From Olivibacter sp036959255 (GTDB lineage: Bacteria > Bacteroidota > Bacteroidia > Sphingobacteriales > Sphingobacteriaceae), in NCBI RefSeq assembly GCF_036959255.1, contig NZ_JAWMTI010000001.1, positions 496,001 through 560,000 on the forward strand: a DNA stretch of 64,000 nt, given 5' to 3'. The notes under the pieces were generated by a model. It ran no database searches and was not told the DNA's origin. It saw nothing but the letters and a program-made list of their open reading frames with translations. Positions within the stretch are counted from its first letter, which is position 1; each line of letters opens with the position of its first letter. Below are positions 27,536 to 38,100 of the stretch, in pieces. Both the position numbers and the translations under genes were made by a program.

Positions 27536-29398
27536 ATGAAAAAAATCAACATTTCAGAGAAGGTGGGGCACTTTCGATTAGCTATGCTAGTTCCATTTTT
27601 CATTTGCCTTCTTATGCTCGCCAGTATTCTTTCATGTAAAAAAAATCCTTTTCATCCGGTTCCCGGAGAAGAGGTCGATAGTTTAGCGATTTATATTCCG
27701 CAAGAATTCCAACAGATGGATTTCAATGATTCAACGAGCACCTGGTGCTATCCTCGTAGCCGGCAGTCAGAACACTTCATTGTCTTTTGGGGAGCAAACT
27801 ATGGAGATAAAGATCCAAATTCAACCGATATTCCCGCTAAATATCGGGTCAATATCGACGATCTGTTAACCAAAGCCGAATCTTTCTATGATTTAAATAT
27901 TAATGTATTAAAATTTGCTGAGCGTGGTAAGGGTAAATCGAATCTCGACAAATATAAGATGATGATTTTCCTTTATTACCAAGACGAATGGTTAGCAACA
28001 GGTTCTGGTTACGATGACGTAATCGGCGCACTCTGGATAAGTCCGGGCACCTCACAACCCGTCGGTTCCACCATTGCCCATGAAATCGGGCATAGTTTTC
28101 AGTATCAGGTTCATTGCGATTTAGGCGGAGGTTCCGGTTTCCGATATGGTTTTGGTGGCAATGGAGGAAACGGCTTTTGGGAACAGACTGCGCAATGGCA
28201 AGCCTATCAAAGCTATCCGTTGGAAGCTTTCTCCTCACACAATTTCACCGTTTATACGCAAAACTATCATCGGCATATTCACCATGAATGGCAACGTTAT
28301 GCAAGTTATTTCATCCATTACTATTGGACAAATAAGCATGGCATTGACATCATTGGGAGAATCTGGCGTGAAGCGCAACAGCCAGAAGACCCGATACAAG
28401 CTTACATGCGGATAACCGGTATTTCCAATGCGCAATTAAACGATGAATTATATGACGCAGCAGCGAAATTTGCCACGTGGGACTTAGATGCTTTGCGGGA
28501 AAACGGAAAAAATTACATCGGTGCACATAGCTTCAATTTTAATGAACTTGCCGATGGCAGTTTTCAGGTTGCTTATGACCATTGCCCAGGTACATCAGGT
28601 TATAATATCATACCACTGAAAGTACCCGCAGCCGGGACACAAATTTCAACGGCGTTCACGGGTCTACCTAATGCCACAGGGTATAATACGGTGGATGCTT
28701 CGCGCGCAGGTTGGCGGTACGGTTACGTAGCTTTATTAGCTAATGGAGCCCGCGTATATGGGAACATGGAGCAGGGTATTCATAAGACCGTGAATTTTAC
28801 CATTCCCGAAAACTGTGCAAAGCTATGGTTTGTTGTAACGGGAGCACCTAGTACCTATACGGTACATCCTTGGGATGAAGACGAAAACAATGATGAACAG
28901 TGGCCTTATAAAGTTAAGTTTACAAACACGACACTTATCAATCATATCGATCTAGAAGAGGGAGCAACGCCGAAGGATACCACATTCACCTATGATGTAA
29001 GTTTTCCAAGAGACACGGTCAATTATACCGGAAAAACCGTAACCGTCGACATAACGCAATTAGCACAAACCTTCGTACTACAACCTGGCAAGATTACACA
29101 ATTAATGGGAAGTAATGTTAAGTTTTACGCAGTTGAGCCTGATGGCAATTTGAATGCCACAACCACAGCCAATGGTTATGGTCATTGGTTTGACGCAAAC
29201 GGCAATGTTATTAATTGGGGAAGTAACGCAAAAGTTTTCTCGGAGTTTAACGCCACAAATTTTGCCTTTTCAATCGGGCAGTATCCAGGCCATTCGATTT
29301 CAGGGAACCAATACACGGTGAAACAGGCCTTGGTCTATGAATATGAACCGGGAAAAACAGCACAAGCTACATTCGTATTTAAAATTAACATCGAATAA
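27536..29398 (+). CDS. DUF6055/DUF4859-like lipoprotein with a zincin-type HEIGH motif
   Basis: The 620-residue protein has a lipoprotein signal with cysteine at about 34 (ASILSCKKN), so it is probably anchored at the cell surface. The middle part (about 60-330) carries STIAHEIGHSFQYQVHCD, in which H182, E183 and H186 form an HExxH metal site. It is followed by a tryptophan- and histidine-rich stretch resembling DUF6055. The C-terminal part, from about 470, resembles DUF4859 repeats (FTYDVSFPRDTVNYTGKTV and KVFSEFNATNFAFSIGQYPG). The family has no assigned reaction; a metallopeptidase or metal-dependent glycan enzyme is possible. Its promoter region contains two predicted AraR operators. Confidence 0.72.
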   Translation: MKKINISEKVGHFRLAMLVPFFICLLMLASILSCKKNPFHPVPGEEVDSLAIYIPQEFQQMDFNDSTSTWCYPRSRQSEHFIVFWGANYGDKDPNSTDIPAKYRVNIDDLLTKAESFYDLNINVLKFAERGKGKSNLDKYKMMIFLYYQDEWLATGSGYDDVIGALWISPGTSQPVGSTIAHEIGHSFQYQVHCDLGGGSGFRYGFGGNGGNGFWEQTAQWQAYQSYPLEAFSSHNFTVYTQNYHRHIHHEWQRYASYFIHYYWTNKHGIDIIGRIWREAQQPEDPIQAYMRITGISNAQLNDELYDAAAKFATWDLDALRENGKNYIGAHSFNFNELADGSFQVAYDHCPGTSGYNIIPLKVPAAGTQISTAFTGLPNATGYNTVDASRAGWRYGYVALLANGARVYGNMEQGIHKTVNFTIPENCAKLWFVVTGAPSTYTVHPWDEDENNDEQWPYKVKFTNTTLINHIDLEEGATPKDTTFTYDVSFPRDTVNYTGKTVTVDITQLAQTFVLQPGKITQLMGSNVKFYAVEPDGNLNATTTANGYGHWFDANGNVINWGSNAKVFSEFNATNFAFSIGQYPGHSISGNQYTVKQALVYEYEPGKTAQATFVFKINIE

Positions 29399-29400
29399 GC

Positions 29401-29436
29401 CATAAAGAGGAGTGTTCTCGGACACTCCTCTTTATG
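29401..29436 (+). terminator. Strong hairpin after the DUF6055-like gene
   Basis: CATAAAGAGGAGTGT (29401-29415) is perfectly matched by ACACTCCTCTTTATG (29422-29436), a 15-bp stem with a TCTCGG loop, starting two bases after the stop codon. No clear T run follows, so it may act as a terminator or a 3'-end stabiliser. Confidence 0.7.
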
Positions 29437-29511
29437 CTAATAACCCACTGCCAAGCCAATACTAAAAGATCTTCTTATGGAATAGAAACTTTGTCGAACA
29501 GACCATGCTTA

Positions 29512-29563
29512 TTTAGAATAATTTAAAATAAATTGTTTAGACTCATTTTAAATAATATATTTG
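29512..29563 (+). promoter_or_regulatory. Promoter with tandem operator-like repeats for the TonB receptor gene
   Basis: A textbook Bacteroidota promoter is visible: TTG at 29533-29535, 20 bases, then TATATTTG at 29556-29563 (TAnnTTTG). Two 18-bp direct repeats matching at 15 positions, both starting TTTAGA and containing ATTT.AAA, lie at 29512-29529 and 29536-29553; the second fills the spacer between the boxes. This is a typical repressor position, and the sequence is reminiscent of iron-repressor (Fur or DtxR type) sites, which fits a siderophore receptor. Confidence 0.62.
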
Positions 29564-29584
29564 CTCCCAAAAATCTAAATACCC

Positions 29585-32008
29585 ATGCCACAAAGGTTTA
29601 CCTTCTTTATCTTTATATTTTTATGGACTTACGGTTCGGCCTTCGCCCAAGTCACCAGTATAAACGGCACGATTCGTACTTCGGACGGAAAACCTGCTGA
29701 GTTGGTGAGTATCACCGTAAAAGGTACTAAGCTCGGAGCCGTAACGGACAAATTCGGCAATTATTCTATAAAGGGCGTTACTCCTGGGTCTTATGCGCTT
29801 AAAGTAACTTCTGTAGGGCTTGAAAAACAAGAAAAAACAATCGAGGTAAAACCAGGTGTTCCCTTAACAATAAATTTTTCGTTGGCGGAAAACGCCGCTA
29901 CCTTGCAAGAAGTGCTTGTGTCCACTAAAAATCTAAATAAAAAGGACAATTATGTTGCACGAATGCCGCTTAAGAAATTGGAAAACCCGCAAGTATATAG
30001 TATCGTATCATCAGAGACGATGAAAGAACAAGGGCTTACCAACTTTGACGATGCTTTACGCAATGTGCCGGGCATTACGCGTACTTGGGAATCAACAGGG
30101 CGAGCGGGTGATGGGGCTTCTTACTTTGCATTAAGGGGGTTTGACTCTCAACCCATTATGTACAATGGTTTACCGGGCTTAACAAGTGGAAACCTCGACC
30201 CCATCAATATCGAAGAAATACAAGTGATCAAAGGGCCTTCAGCCACCTTATTCGGCGGCAGCTTCTATAGTTATGGAGGGATGATCAATACGGTCACCAA
30301 GAAACCATATTATGAATTCGGTGGTGAGATCACTTATCAAATGGGAAGTTACGGACTAAATAGGGTGACGGCAGATATTAATACACCTTTAAGTAAAACA
30401 GAAAAAATAGCGCTGCGCATCAATACAGCCTATCACGATGAAAACAGCTTCCAAGATGCGGGTTTCAAGAAGTCCTTTTTCATAGCTCCATCGTTGGTTT
30501 ATGAGGTAAACGATCGACTGTCTTTCCATTTGATGGCAGAAATTCTTGAAGAAGAGCGTGCCGTTCCGCCTGTATTTTTTCATTCAGACCGTACTGGACC
30601 GCTGCCATTTAAATCGCTCAAAGAACTTAACTTGAATAATGATCTATCATTTACCAATAATGACATGACCATTAAAAACCCACGATTTAATCTACAGGGC
30701 CAAATGCTGTACAAAATATCAGAACAATGGACTTCGCAAACGGCTATTTCAAGAGGGACTGTGAAGTCTGATGGTTATTACACCTATATTTGGGACGACG
30801 GAATCAGTGATTCGTATTTTGACCAATTTTTTCATAAAGAAAGACAAACAACCAGTGTAACCAATATTCAGCAAAACTTTAACGGCGACTTCAACATTGG
30901 TGAACTTCGGAATCGCTTATTGGTAGGATTAAACTACTTTAGCCGGAATGTTATTGATAATGGCTCAGGCACAGCAGCCGTAAGAAAAGTTACCCCACAG
31001 CAAGCAGAGGTGGAATATATCGAACCGGGTACCACTGACACGATCCCACCTGTTTACCTCTCGCGTGCTTTTGTTGACCAGATTCTAGCGGGTACAGGAA
31101 GTGCTAACAGTAATGTAAGCAATAGTTCCTATAGTGCTTATCTTTCCGATGTATTGAACATTACGCCGGCGTTATCGGCAATGGCAAGCTTACGGGTTGA
31201 CCATTTCGTTTCAAAAGGGGAAAAAAGCGACCCGGAAGATGATTTTAACCAGACAGCATTATCTCCAAAGTTTGGCCTAGTTTATCAACCTATTTTGGAT
31301 AAGGTGTCCCTTTTTGCCAATTATATGAACGCTTTTATCAATGTAGCCCCTCGTTCAGTTGCTGATCCAGATGGAAGTAATCCACGGATAAAATCGTTTA
31401 AACCTGAGCAGGCCAATCAATTCGAGTATGGTATAAAAACCGATTTGTTCAATGAACGATTAAATACCACCGTATCGGTATATAATATTATGGTGTCAGA
31501 TCGGGTATCGCCGGATCCCGCTAATGTAAATAACTCATTACAGGGAGGTAAAGTTCAGAGTAAGGGCTTTGAGGTTGAAGTGAATGCCAACCCCATGCAG
31601 GGGCTCAATCTAATTGCTGGATATAGTTACAATAAAACCGAGGTTATAGCAGGTGATGAAGCGGATTTTTATAGTGAACCCGGCCGTGCGATTGGAGGTC
31701 AAGGTCCACAAAACCTCGCTAATTTATGGGCAAGTTATCGGTTCACAAGCGGGAAATTACAGCATTTCGGTGTTGGCGTCGGAGGTAATTATGCCGGTAA
31801 ATATCGGGTAATTGATAGTAGTATAACGGGCGAATTTGATTTACCAAGTTATGTATTACTCAATGCAGGGCTGTTTTATAACCAAACACATTATCGCATA
31901 TCCTTTAACCTAAATAACATCACCAATAAGGAATATTATATAGGTTATTGGTCGGTTAACCCACAGAGGCTCCGCAACTTCGCTGCCAGCTTTAGTTATA
32001 AGTTTTAG
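29585..32008 (+). CDS. TonB-dependent siderophore receptor
   Basis: The 807-residue protein has a signal peptide (WTYGSAFAQ), a carboxypeptidase-regulatory-like N-domain (about 22-105; INGTIRTSDGKPAELVSITVKG) and a plug. Plug motifs are FDDALRNVPGITRTWES, YFALRGFDSQPIMYNGLPG and IEEIQVIKGPSATLFGGSF. A beta-barrel ends NFAASFSYKF. It differs from the SusC proteins in lacking a SusD partner and in its FhuA/FpvA-like plug, so ferric-siderophore uptake is the best reading. Its promoter carries tandem repeats at repressor positions. It converges with the peptide symporter gene 17 bp downstream. Confidence 0.88.
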   Translation: MPQRFTFFIFIFLWTYGSAFAQVTSINGTIRTSDGKPAELVSITVKGTKLGAVTDKFGNYSIKGVTPGSYALKVTSVGLEKQEKTIEVKPGVPLTINFSLAENAATLQEVLVSTKNLNKKDNYVARMPLKKLENPQVYSIVSSETMKEQGLTNFDDALRNVPGITRTWESTGRAGDGASYFALRGFDSQPIMYNGLPGLTSGNLDPINIEEIQVIKGPSATLFGGSFYSYGGMINTVTKKPYYEFGGEITYQMGSYGLNRVTADINTPLSKTEKIALRINTAYHDENSFQDAGFKKSFFIAPSLVYEVNDRLSFHLMAEILEEERAVPPVFFHSDRTGPLPFKSLKELNLNNDLSFTNNDMTIKNPRFNLQGQMLYKISEQWTSQTAISRGTVKSDGYYTYIWDDGISDSYFDQFFHKERQTTSVTNIQQNFNGDFNIGELRNRLLVGLNYFSRNVIDNGSGTAAVRKVTPQQAEVEYIEPGTTDTIPPVYLSRAFVDQILAGTGSANSNVSNSSYSAYLSDVLNITPALSAMASLRVDHFVSKGEKSDPEDDFNQTALSPKFGLVYQPILDKVSLFANYMNAFINVAPRSVADPDGSNPRIKSFKPEQANQFEYGIKTDLFNERLNTTVSVYNIMVSDRVSPDPANVNNSLQGGKVQSKGFEVEVNANPMQGLNLIAGYSYNKTEVIAGDEADFYSEPGRAIGGQGPQNLANLWASYRFTSGKLQHFGVGVGGNYAGKYRVIDSSITGEFDLPSYVLLNAGLFYNQTHYRISFNLNNITNKEYYIGYWSVNPQRLRNFAASFSYKF

Positions 32009-32025
32009 ATCGATTACATAACTGA

Positions 32026-33513
32026 TTAATCTCCGGATTTAGCGCGCATCATACGCTTCATGATGGGGTTAATCAGTATCAAGCCAATACCTATCCATAC
32101 GGCATATAAGGCTAATTGCTTATACCCTTCCGTATAGGCTAGTAGCTTATCATATAAAGAGGCCTTTTCGTCGGTAACGGACATATCTGCGCCCAATAAA
32201 CCGGCAACATATTGCCCGTAAGCGCTCCCTAGGAACCAAAGTCCCATCATCATACCCGTCAGCTTTTGGGGAGACAATCTGGTGATGACAGACATTCCGA
32301 TTGGACCTATGCATAGCTCACTCAAAGTGATAAAAAACCAAGCAAGTGTAAAAACATTCAAAGAAGTTTTACCCTGTTCATTTGCATAAAACCGAGTTGC
32401 GAAAAACAAATAGAATCCGATAGCCAGTAAAAAGAATCCGATGCCAAACTTAATTAAGGTATTGGGCTCGATCTTCTTCTTCGCCATCCAAATCCATAAC
32501 ATTCCCAAGGGCGAGCTACAAAGTACAATAAAGAGCGCTCCCGATGAATTATTGATCATGTTGGGATCGATTTGGAAGAAAAGGAGCTCATGTTTTAAAT
32601 TATTAGCCGCGAATAAGCTCAAAGAACCACCCATTTGCTCAAAGAATGCGATATAGAAAATATAAGCGATAATGAAGATCAGTGCCGCTAACAGAGGGTA
32701 CCGAAACCGCTTATCCGACAGTTTGAACCATTCATAAAAGAAATATATTAGCGCTATCGGACCGATTGTATACATAAAAAGGTCGGTATACTGCGTGTTT
32801 TGAATCATGATCAAGATGCAGGGGATCGCCAGTAAGGCTAGTAAATAGACGAGTATTTCATTACGTCTACGCTTTCCTTTTGATTGGTGCAACAGCGGCG
32901 ATAAACCAATGGGGCCTAACTGCTTTTTTGAGAAATGAAAAGTAATGAGTCCGATCAACATTACCCCACCTGCCGCAGCAAAGGCGGAACTCCAACTCAC
33001 GTATTTTCCAAGATAAACGCACAGAATACCGCCCAAAAACGACCCGATATTAATACCCGCGTAAAACATACTAAAACCGGCGTCTCTCCGTGTGTCGGTG
33101 GGTTTGTATAGCTGGCCAACCATCGAAGAAATGTTCGGTTTAAAAAACCCGGTACCAATAATGGAGAGTGAGATTCCTATGTAAAAGAAATGATTTGGTG
33201 AAATAGCAATTAAAGTACTACCTGCAATCATTACCAAAGCGCCAAAAATCAGGGATTTATTAAAACCTAAGACTTTATCCGCTATGATGCCCCCCATAAA
33301 GGTGAAAGCGTATACAAATGCTTGTATTGCTCCGTATTTCAGGTTTGCTTCTCGATCATTTAAAGCTAATTGATCCACCATAAACAGGGCCAATATCCCC
33401 CGCATACCATAAAAGCAGAAGCGTTCCCACATCTCTACGGTAAAGAGATACCATAGTTGTTTTGGATATTTTCCTTCGAAATTTTGGATTTCCGCTAATG
33501 TTGTTCGAGGCAT
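32026..33513 (-). CDS. POT/PTR-family proton-dependent peptide symporter
   Basis: The 495-residue membrane protein has about 12-14 hydrophobic segments. It carries the POT signature EMWERFCFYGMRG at about 27-39 (the ExxERFxYYG proton site) and GTGFFKPNISSMVGQLY, the second family signature. POT proteins import di- and tripeptides with protons across the inner membrane. In this window it is a natural partner of the dipeptidyl peptidases and of hydroxyproline use, since X-Pro or X-Hyp dipeptides would enter this way. It is transcribed alone; a long hairpin (33576-33612) separates it from the upstream SusD gene. Confidence 0.9.
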   Translation of the reverse strand: MPRTTLAEIQNFEGKYPKQLWYLFTVEMWERFCFYGMRGILALFMVDQLALNDREANLKYGAIQAFVYAFTFMGGIIADKVLGFNKSLIFGALVMIAGSTLIAISPNHFFYIGISLSIIGTGFFKPNISSMVGQLYKPTDTRRDAGFSMFYAGINIGSFLGGILCVYLGKYVSWSSAFAAAGGVMLIGLITFHFSKKQLGPIGLSPLLHQSKGKRRRNEILVYLLALLAIPCILIMIQNTQYTDLFMYTIGPIALIYFFYEWFKLSDKRFRYPLLAALIFIIAYIFYIAFFEQMGGSLSLFAANNLKHELLFFQIDPNMINNSSGALFIVLCSSPLGMLWIWMAKKKIEPNTLIKFGIGFFLLAIGFYLFFATRFYANEQGKTSLNVFTLAWFFITLSELCIGPIGMSVITRLSPQKLTGMMMGLWFLGSAYGQYVAGLLGADMSVTDEKASLYDKLLAYTEGYKQLALYAVWIGIGLILINPIMKRMMRAKSGD

Positions 33514-33575
33514 AACAGTACGTTGATTGACAAAAAAATTTTCCGAATGTAAATAATTATATCCGAAACAGGTAA

Positions 33576-33612
33576 ATATCTATCAGTTGTTGATATGACA
33601 ACTGATAGATAT
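33576..33612. other. Long perfect inverted repeat without T tract
   Basis: ATATCTATCAGTTGT (33576-33590) and ACAACTGATAGATAT (33598-33612) form a perfect 15-bp stem with a 7-base loop, 23 bp after the SusD stop codon. Neither side has a clear T run. It may be a terminator, an mRNA-stabilising 3' hairpin for the susCD transcript, or an operator for the peptide symporter gene whose start lies 62 bp away. Confidence 0.5.
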
Positions 33613-33635
33613 GAATGGAAACAGGCTTTTAAGAA

Positions 33636-35087
33636 CTAAGGTACAAAAGTGGGCTGTTGGTCCGGATTGGGATTCTGTATGAGCAATGGATTATTAATTA
33701 CTTCCTTTTCGGGAATCATCATAATTAGCTTGTTGGAATTCTGCGGAACATGTATGTTTTGATAATGCCCTTGTGCAGTTGTCCGCTCCACAGGTAATTG
33801 CAAACGCAAAATGTCAAACCATTCTAAGCCTTCTCCCCACATTTCTTTACGACGCTCCAATAAAATCGCATCGATCAAAGCTGCTTGGCTCGATGCATTT
33901 GTGAGGGCAGCACCTCGCTGTTGCTGTAACATATTTAGTACCTGCAAAGCTGTCTGCACATCATTCTGCCTTGCGGCGGCTTCCGCCTCTACTAAGTACA
34001 TTTCGGCCGCCCGAAAATCGTATAAATTCCCGTATGGTGGCTCATCCCGCAATTCTAAAAATTTTGTTGCGGCATACTTTCCCGGATATAATGGATTTGC
34101 TATCACTAGTAAACGGGGATCATCCTTCATGATAACATCAACAAAATAATTGGAAGGGAGAATTTGCTCAGCCTGCCAAGGTGCATTATTTTGTCCAAAA
34201 TCAAACCAGCAAGCGGGTGAATCGTACCACCAATAATCTTGTGACCCTTGCTCATAACCTAATACCCATTCGCGATTAGGACTGGAAAACCCAGCTTTAT
34301 ATTCGCCCATCGTCATCAACTCATAACTTGCACGAATTTTATTTGCGTATTTTCGCGCATTGACCCAGTCTTCCATCGTAAGATAGACTTCTGCCAAAAG
34401 AAAATTGACAACATCAATATTGTAATAATTAATACTCGGACGATTGAATTCAAGCAATAGCGTTTCAGCATCAGTTAGATCGGCCACAACTTGGTTGTAA
34501 ACTTCCTGGACTGTGGCTCTTGGTTTCGGTTCCAGATCAGATGTTAACTGCAAGGGAACACCTGGCTGATCTTTTGCGATGCTGTAGGTATGTTGATACA
34601 TACGAACCAAATTAAAATAACAACGGGCTCGTAAAGCCAAGGCTTGCCCTTTAATCGCGTTTTTATCAGATTGGCTTCCGATAGCTTTGTCCACATTTTC
34701 CAAAATAATATTGGCGTTGTTGACTATCTTATAGAGACTTGTCCACATGATTGATGTAATTGAGCTGGTAGCATCATAACGCTGATTGCTATATGTGTAA
34801 AAATACCAGTTATTACCAACCTGTTCTTGGTTAACCATCATATCGAAGCCTGATACAGTTGATAGCAGCCTAATTCCAGATGGACTTGATACAGGAGGAT
34901 TATTATTCCCATCACGCATCATGCGATAGGTGCCTTGCAATAATAGGTTTAAGCCTGTTACGTCATTTAGCACCAGGTTTTCCGGTAAATTAGCAGTCGG
35001 TTCTTCCGTTAAGAATTTTTCACAACTGGTGGTAAGCAGTAACATAAAAGCCAGCATACCCAGAGTTATTTTTTTTATATTTTTCAT
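33636..35087 (-). CDS. SusD/RagB family glycan-binding lipoprotein
   Basis: The 483-residue protein has a lipoprotein signal with cysteine 22 (LLLTTSCEKFL). The usual SusD helical repeats are visible (QALALRARCYFNLVRMYQ; VEAEAAARQNDVQTALQVLNMLQQQRG; WGEGLEWFDILRLQ). It is the classical SusD type rather than SusD-like_2. It follows the second SusC gene after a 20-bp gap and should form the surface lid of that transporter. The AraR-type palindrome upstream of the SusC gene points to arabinose-containing glycans as ligand. Confidence 0.9.
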   Translation of the reverse strand: MKNIKKITLGMLAFMLLLTTSCEKFLTEEPTANLPENLVLNDVTGLNLLLQGTYRMMRDGNNNPPVSSPSGIRLLSTVSGFDMMVNQEQVGNNWYFYTYSNQRYDATSSITSIMWTSLYKIVNNANIILENVDKAIGSQSDKNAIKGQALALRARCYFNLVRMYQHTYSIAKDQPGVPLQLTSDLEPKPRATVQEVYNQVVADLTDAETLLLEFNRPSINYYNIDVVNFLLAEVYLTMEDWVNARKYANKIRASYELMTMGEYKAGFSSPNREWVLGYEQGSQDYWWYDSPACWFDFGQNNAPWQAEQILPSNYFVDVIMKDDPRLLVIANPLYPGKYAATKFLELRDEPPYGNLYDFRAAEMYLVEAEAAARQNDVQTALQVLNMLQQQRGAALTNASSQAALIDAILLERRKEMWGEGLEWFDILRLQLPVERTTAQGHYQNIHVPQNSNKLIMMIPEKEVINNPLLIQNPNPDQQPTFVP

Positions 35088-35107
35088 TTCTTATTATTTT
35101 ACCACCT

Positions 35108-38100
35108 CTAAAAAGATACATTTAACCCTAAGGAATAACTCCTTAGGGTTGGCACGCCGGAACTTGCAGCTGTGACCCCCATCATTATTCCCAAATTGTT
35201 ATCATAGCCAAAGTTTTCAGGATCAGTACCTCGTTTTTTTGCACTGCCAAAGGTGAGTAGATTATCTCCCCGGAAATAGATCCTCAAAGCGGAGAGCCCC
35301 CACTTCGACACCAACGATTGTGGCAGTGTATATCCCAACATCACGTTTTTCAAGCGCACGAAATCATTATTGAAAATGTATTGATCACTATAACGGGCAT
35401 TGGCAAAAGCATCAAAAGTACGGTAGGTATAGATTTTTGCCACATCCGTTACATCACCAGGCTGTTGCCAACGGCGATCTAAATTATCATAGGCTGCAAA
35501 ATTTTCGCGCAATACATTGCTTTCGGAGAAATTATAATCGTAGAGCTTACCTCCAAAGCTATAATAAAGCATGAAAGAAAGGTCAAACCCCTTATACCGG
35601 AAATTATTGGTTAGTGCGCCATAAACATCCGGCAATACAGAACCTTGGTTAATTCGCTGTGCGTCCACATTCACTTCATCATAGTTTTCTGTTTTCACTT
35701 GACCAATAATATTTCCATTGCCGTCAAATTCGTATTTCCACCATTGGTTGTGTCCATTATCGGGGTTTACACCGGCAAAACTGGGCGCATAAATATCATA
35801 ACGCGACCCCCCTTCTCTCCATTTAAAGATCGCAACCCCAAAATTATATTGGGTTTCTTTACTAGGTAAACTGGTAATTTCATTTTTATAACCTGTAGCA
35901 TTAAGCGAGATGTTCCAATCGAAATCCTTTGTCCGAACGGCGGCATAATTAAGATCCACTTCCCATCCTTTGTTCTGCACATCTCCGATATTCCGTAAAA
36001 TCGCATCCATGCCTAAAGAAGGAGCTAAGGGCATGTCAAGCAGTAAATCCTTCGATTTACGGGTAAAATACTCAACACTTCCAGAAAGTCTATTAAATAA
36101 GGCAAATTCTAAACCCACATTCGTCTGAATATTGGTTTCCCATTTGATGTTCTCATTCCTTAAACGTGCGAGTGTCACTCCAACTGCTCCCACGTAGCTC
36201 GTAGGTGCATATTGAGCTTGATAAGCATAGTAGTTATTTACCCGATCATTTCCTACTTCACCGTAGCTTGCTTTTAGCTTTAGGTTTTGCAACCAATCCT
36301 GTGTGTTCTCCATAAAAGATTCTTCAGAGATACGCCAAGAAGCACCTAAAGAATAAAATCGACCCCAACGATTATCGGGATGAAAACGTGATGAACCATC
36401 GGTACGTAAACTTCCTGATATATAATACCGGTTATTATAGTCGTACTCCGCCTTGCCAAAAAAGCTAGCCAGACCATAACGGGCATAGCTTGACCTCACA
36501 GTCGGGTCATTAGATGCTAACTCCAGCTCTTTGAAATATGGAAGCGCAAGTCCAGAACGGGTTGCCCCAGAACCAGAGGTTGTGTAGGAATAGATTTCCT
36601 GTCCGGCCAACACATTGATATGGTGTAAGTCATTAAAAGTTTTATCGTAGGTTAATACATTATTAACCGTATGTGAATAGGATCGGTAATTGTCTCGCTG
36701 TACATACCCCTCTGAAGGAAGCAGTTGATTTTCTCGTTCGGGACTTTTCCACATGCTATAGAAATTATCGATTAATTGAAAAGAATAAGTCGTTTTCAGG
36801 CTTAACCCCTCTAATAATCGGAACGTAAGAGCAGATACCGTTTGTAAATTATCGGTTTGGCTGTTTTTTGCTTCTGTTAAGGCTCCATAGGCGCTCCATC
36901 GAGGCCACCAGGCACGACCGTTACCTACCCCCTCATCTAGTTGCGGTTTTCCGGTAAAAGGACTTATCGCATATGAATTGGTTTCATAGTCCCATAAGTA
37001 AGCGGAATATTCCGTTGGCATCACACGAAACACCCGTGCGTCAAAGCCACCGTTTACATCCGCGCTGTTCATAAACATAATGGAGTTACTCATACTGAAC
37101 CAATCGTTGATCTTTGAGTTCAAGGCCACTCTTCCGGTGTAACGCTTAAAACCGTCGCTGATATGAACACCCTTATCATTTAGGTAGGAAAAGGAGGCAT
37201 AATACGTATTGTTTTCGCCCATTGCTCCGCTAAAATCTACTCCGTAATCTTGCTTTAATCGATAATTGAAGGCTTCATCGAACAGATCAAAATCCCATAA
37301 ACGTTGTGCTTCCGATTTTATTTTCCCGTCCAAACCAACAGGATAATCCATGTTCCAACCCGAACGATAATTCCTTAACAGGTTACCATTCGCATCATAG
37401 AGGGGTGTCGTATTCCAAAATACAGAAGGCACCCGGTTACTCGCGTACGCTCGCGCTTCTTCATCGGATTTTCCATCAAAATCTCGCGCATCGTTGTACA
37501 AGCCTTCCCATGCCAGTTCCCATTGTTTGGCCGGAGAGACACGCTCCGGAAACTTAACGGCAAAATCACTGGTTGTCCAAGCGGCCCGTGCATTCACTTT
37601 TGCCTTGCCCGAAGCACCCCGCTTGGTCGTAATCATAATCACACCGTTTGCTGCCCGTGAACCATAAAGAGAGGTTGCCGCAGCGTCTTTCATGACCGTG
37701 ATAGATTCAATGTCTGATGGTGAATAAGCACTTAAATCAACATCCGACGGTACCCCATCCACTACATATAGGGGCGCCATTTCGGCTGTTAACGATCCAA
37801 TACCCCGAATCGTAATCGTCGGATTCGCTCCAGGTCGTCCGGAGCTATTCGTTACTTGAACCCCGGCGGAAAGACCCTGTAGGCCCTGCGCAACATTGGA
37901 AGTGTTGACGTTTTCAAGTTGTTTCGCATCAATGACGGTAGCAGACCCGGTGAAGGATGATTTTTTGCTCGTTCCGTAGGCGGTAACCATAACCTCATCT
38001 AAACCGGCAATATCATCTTCCATAACCACGTCCATATCATCAGCACTTGTAACGGACAATTCATAATTTTTATACCCAATCGATCGGAAGATCAACTTAA

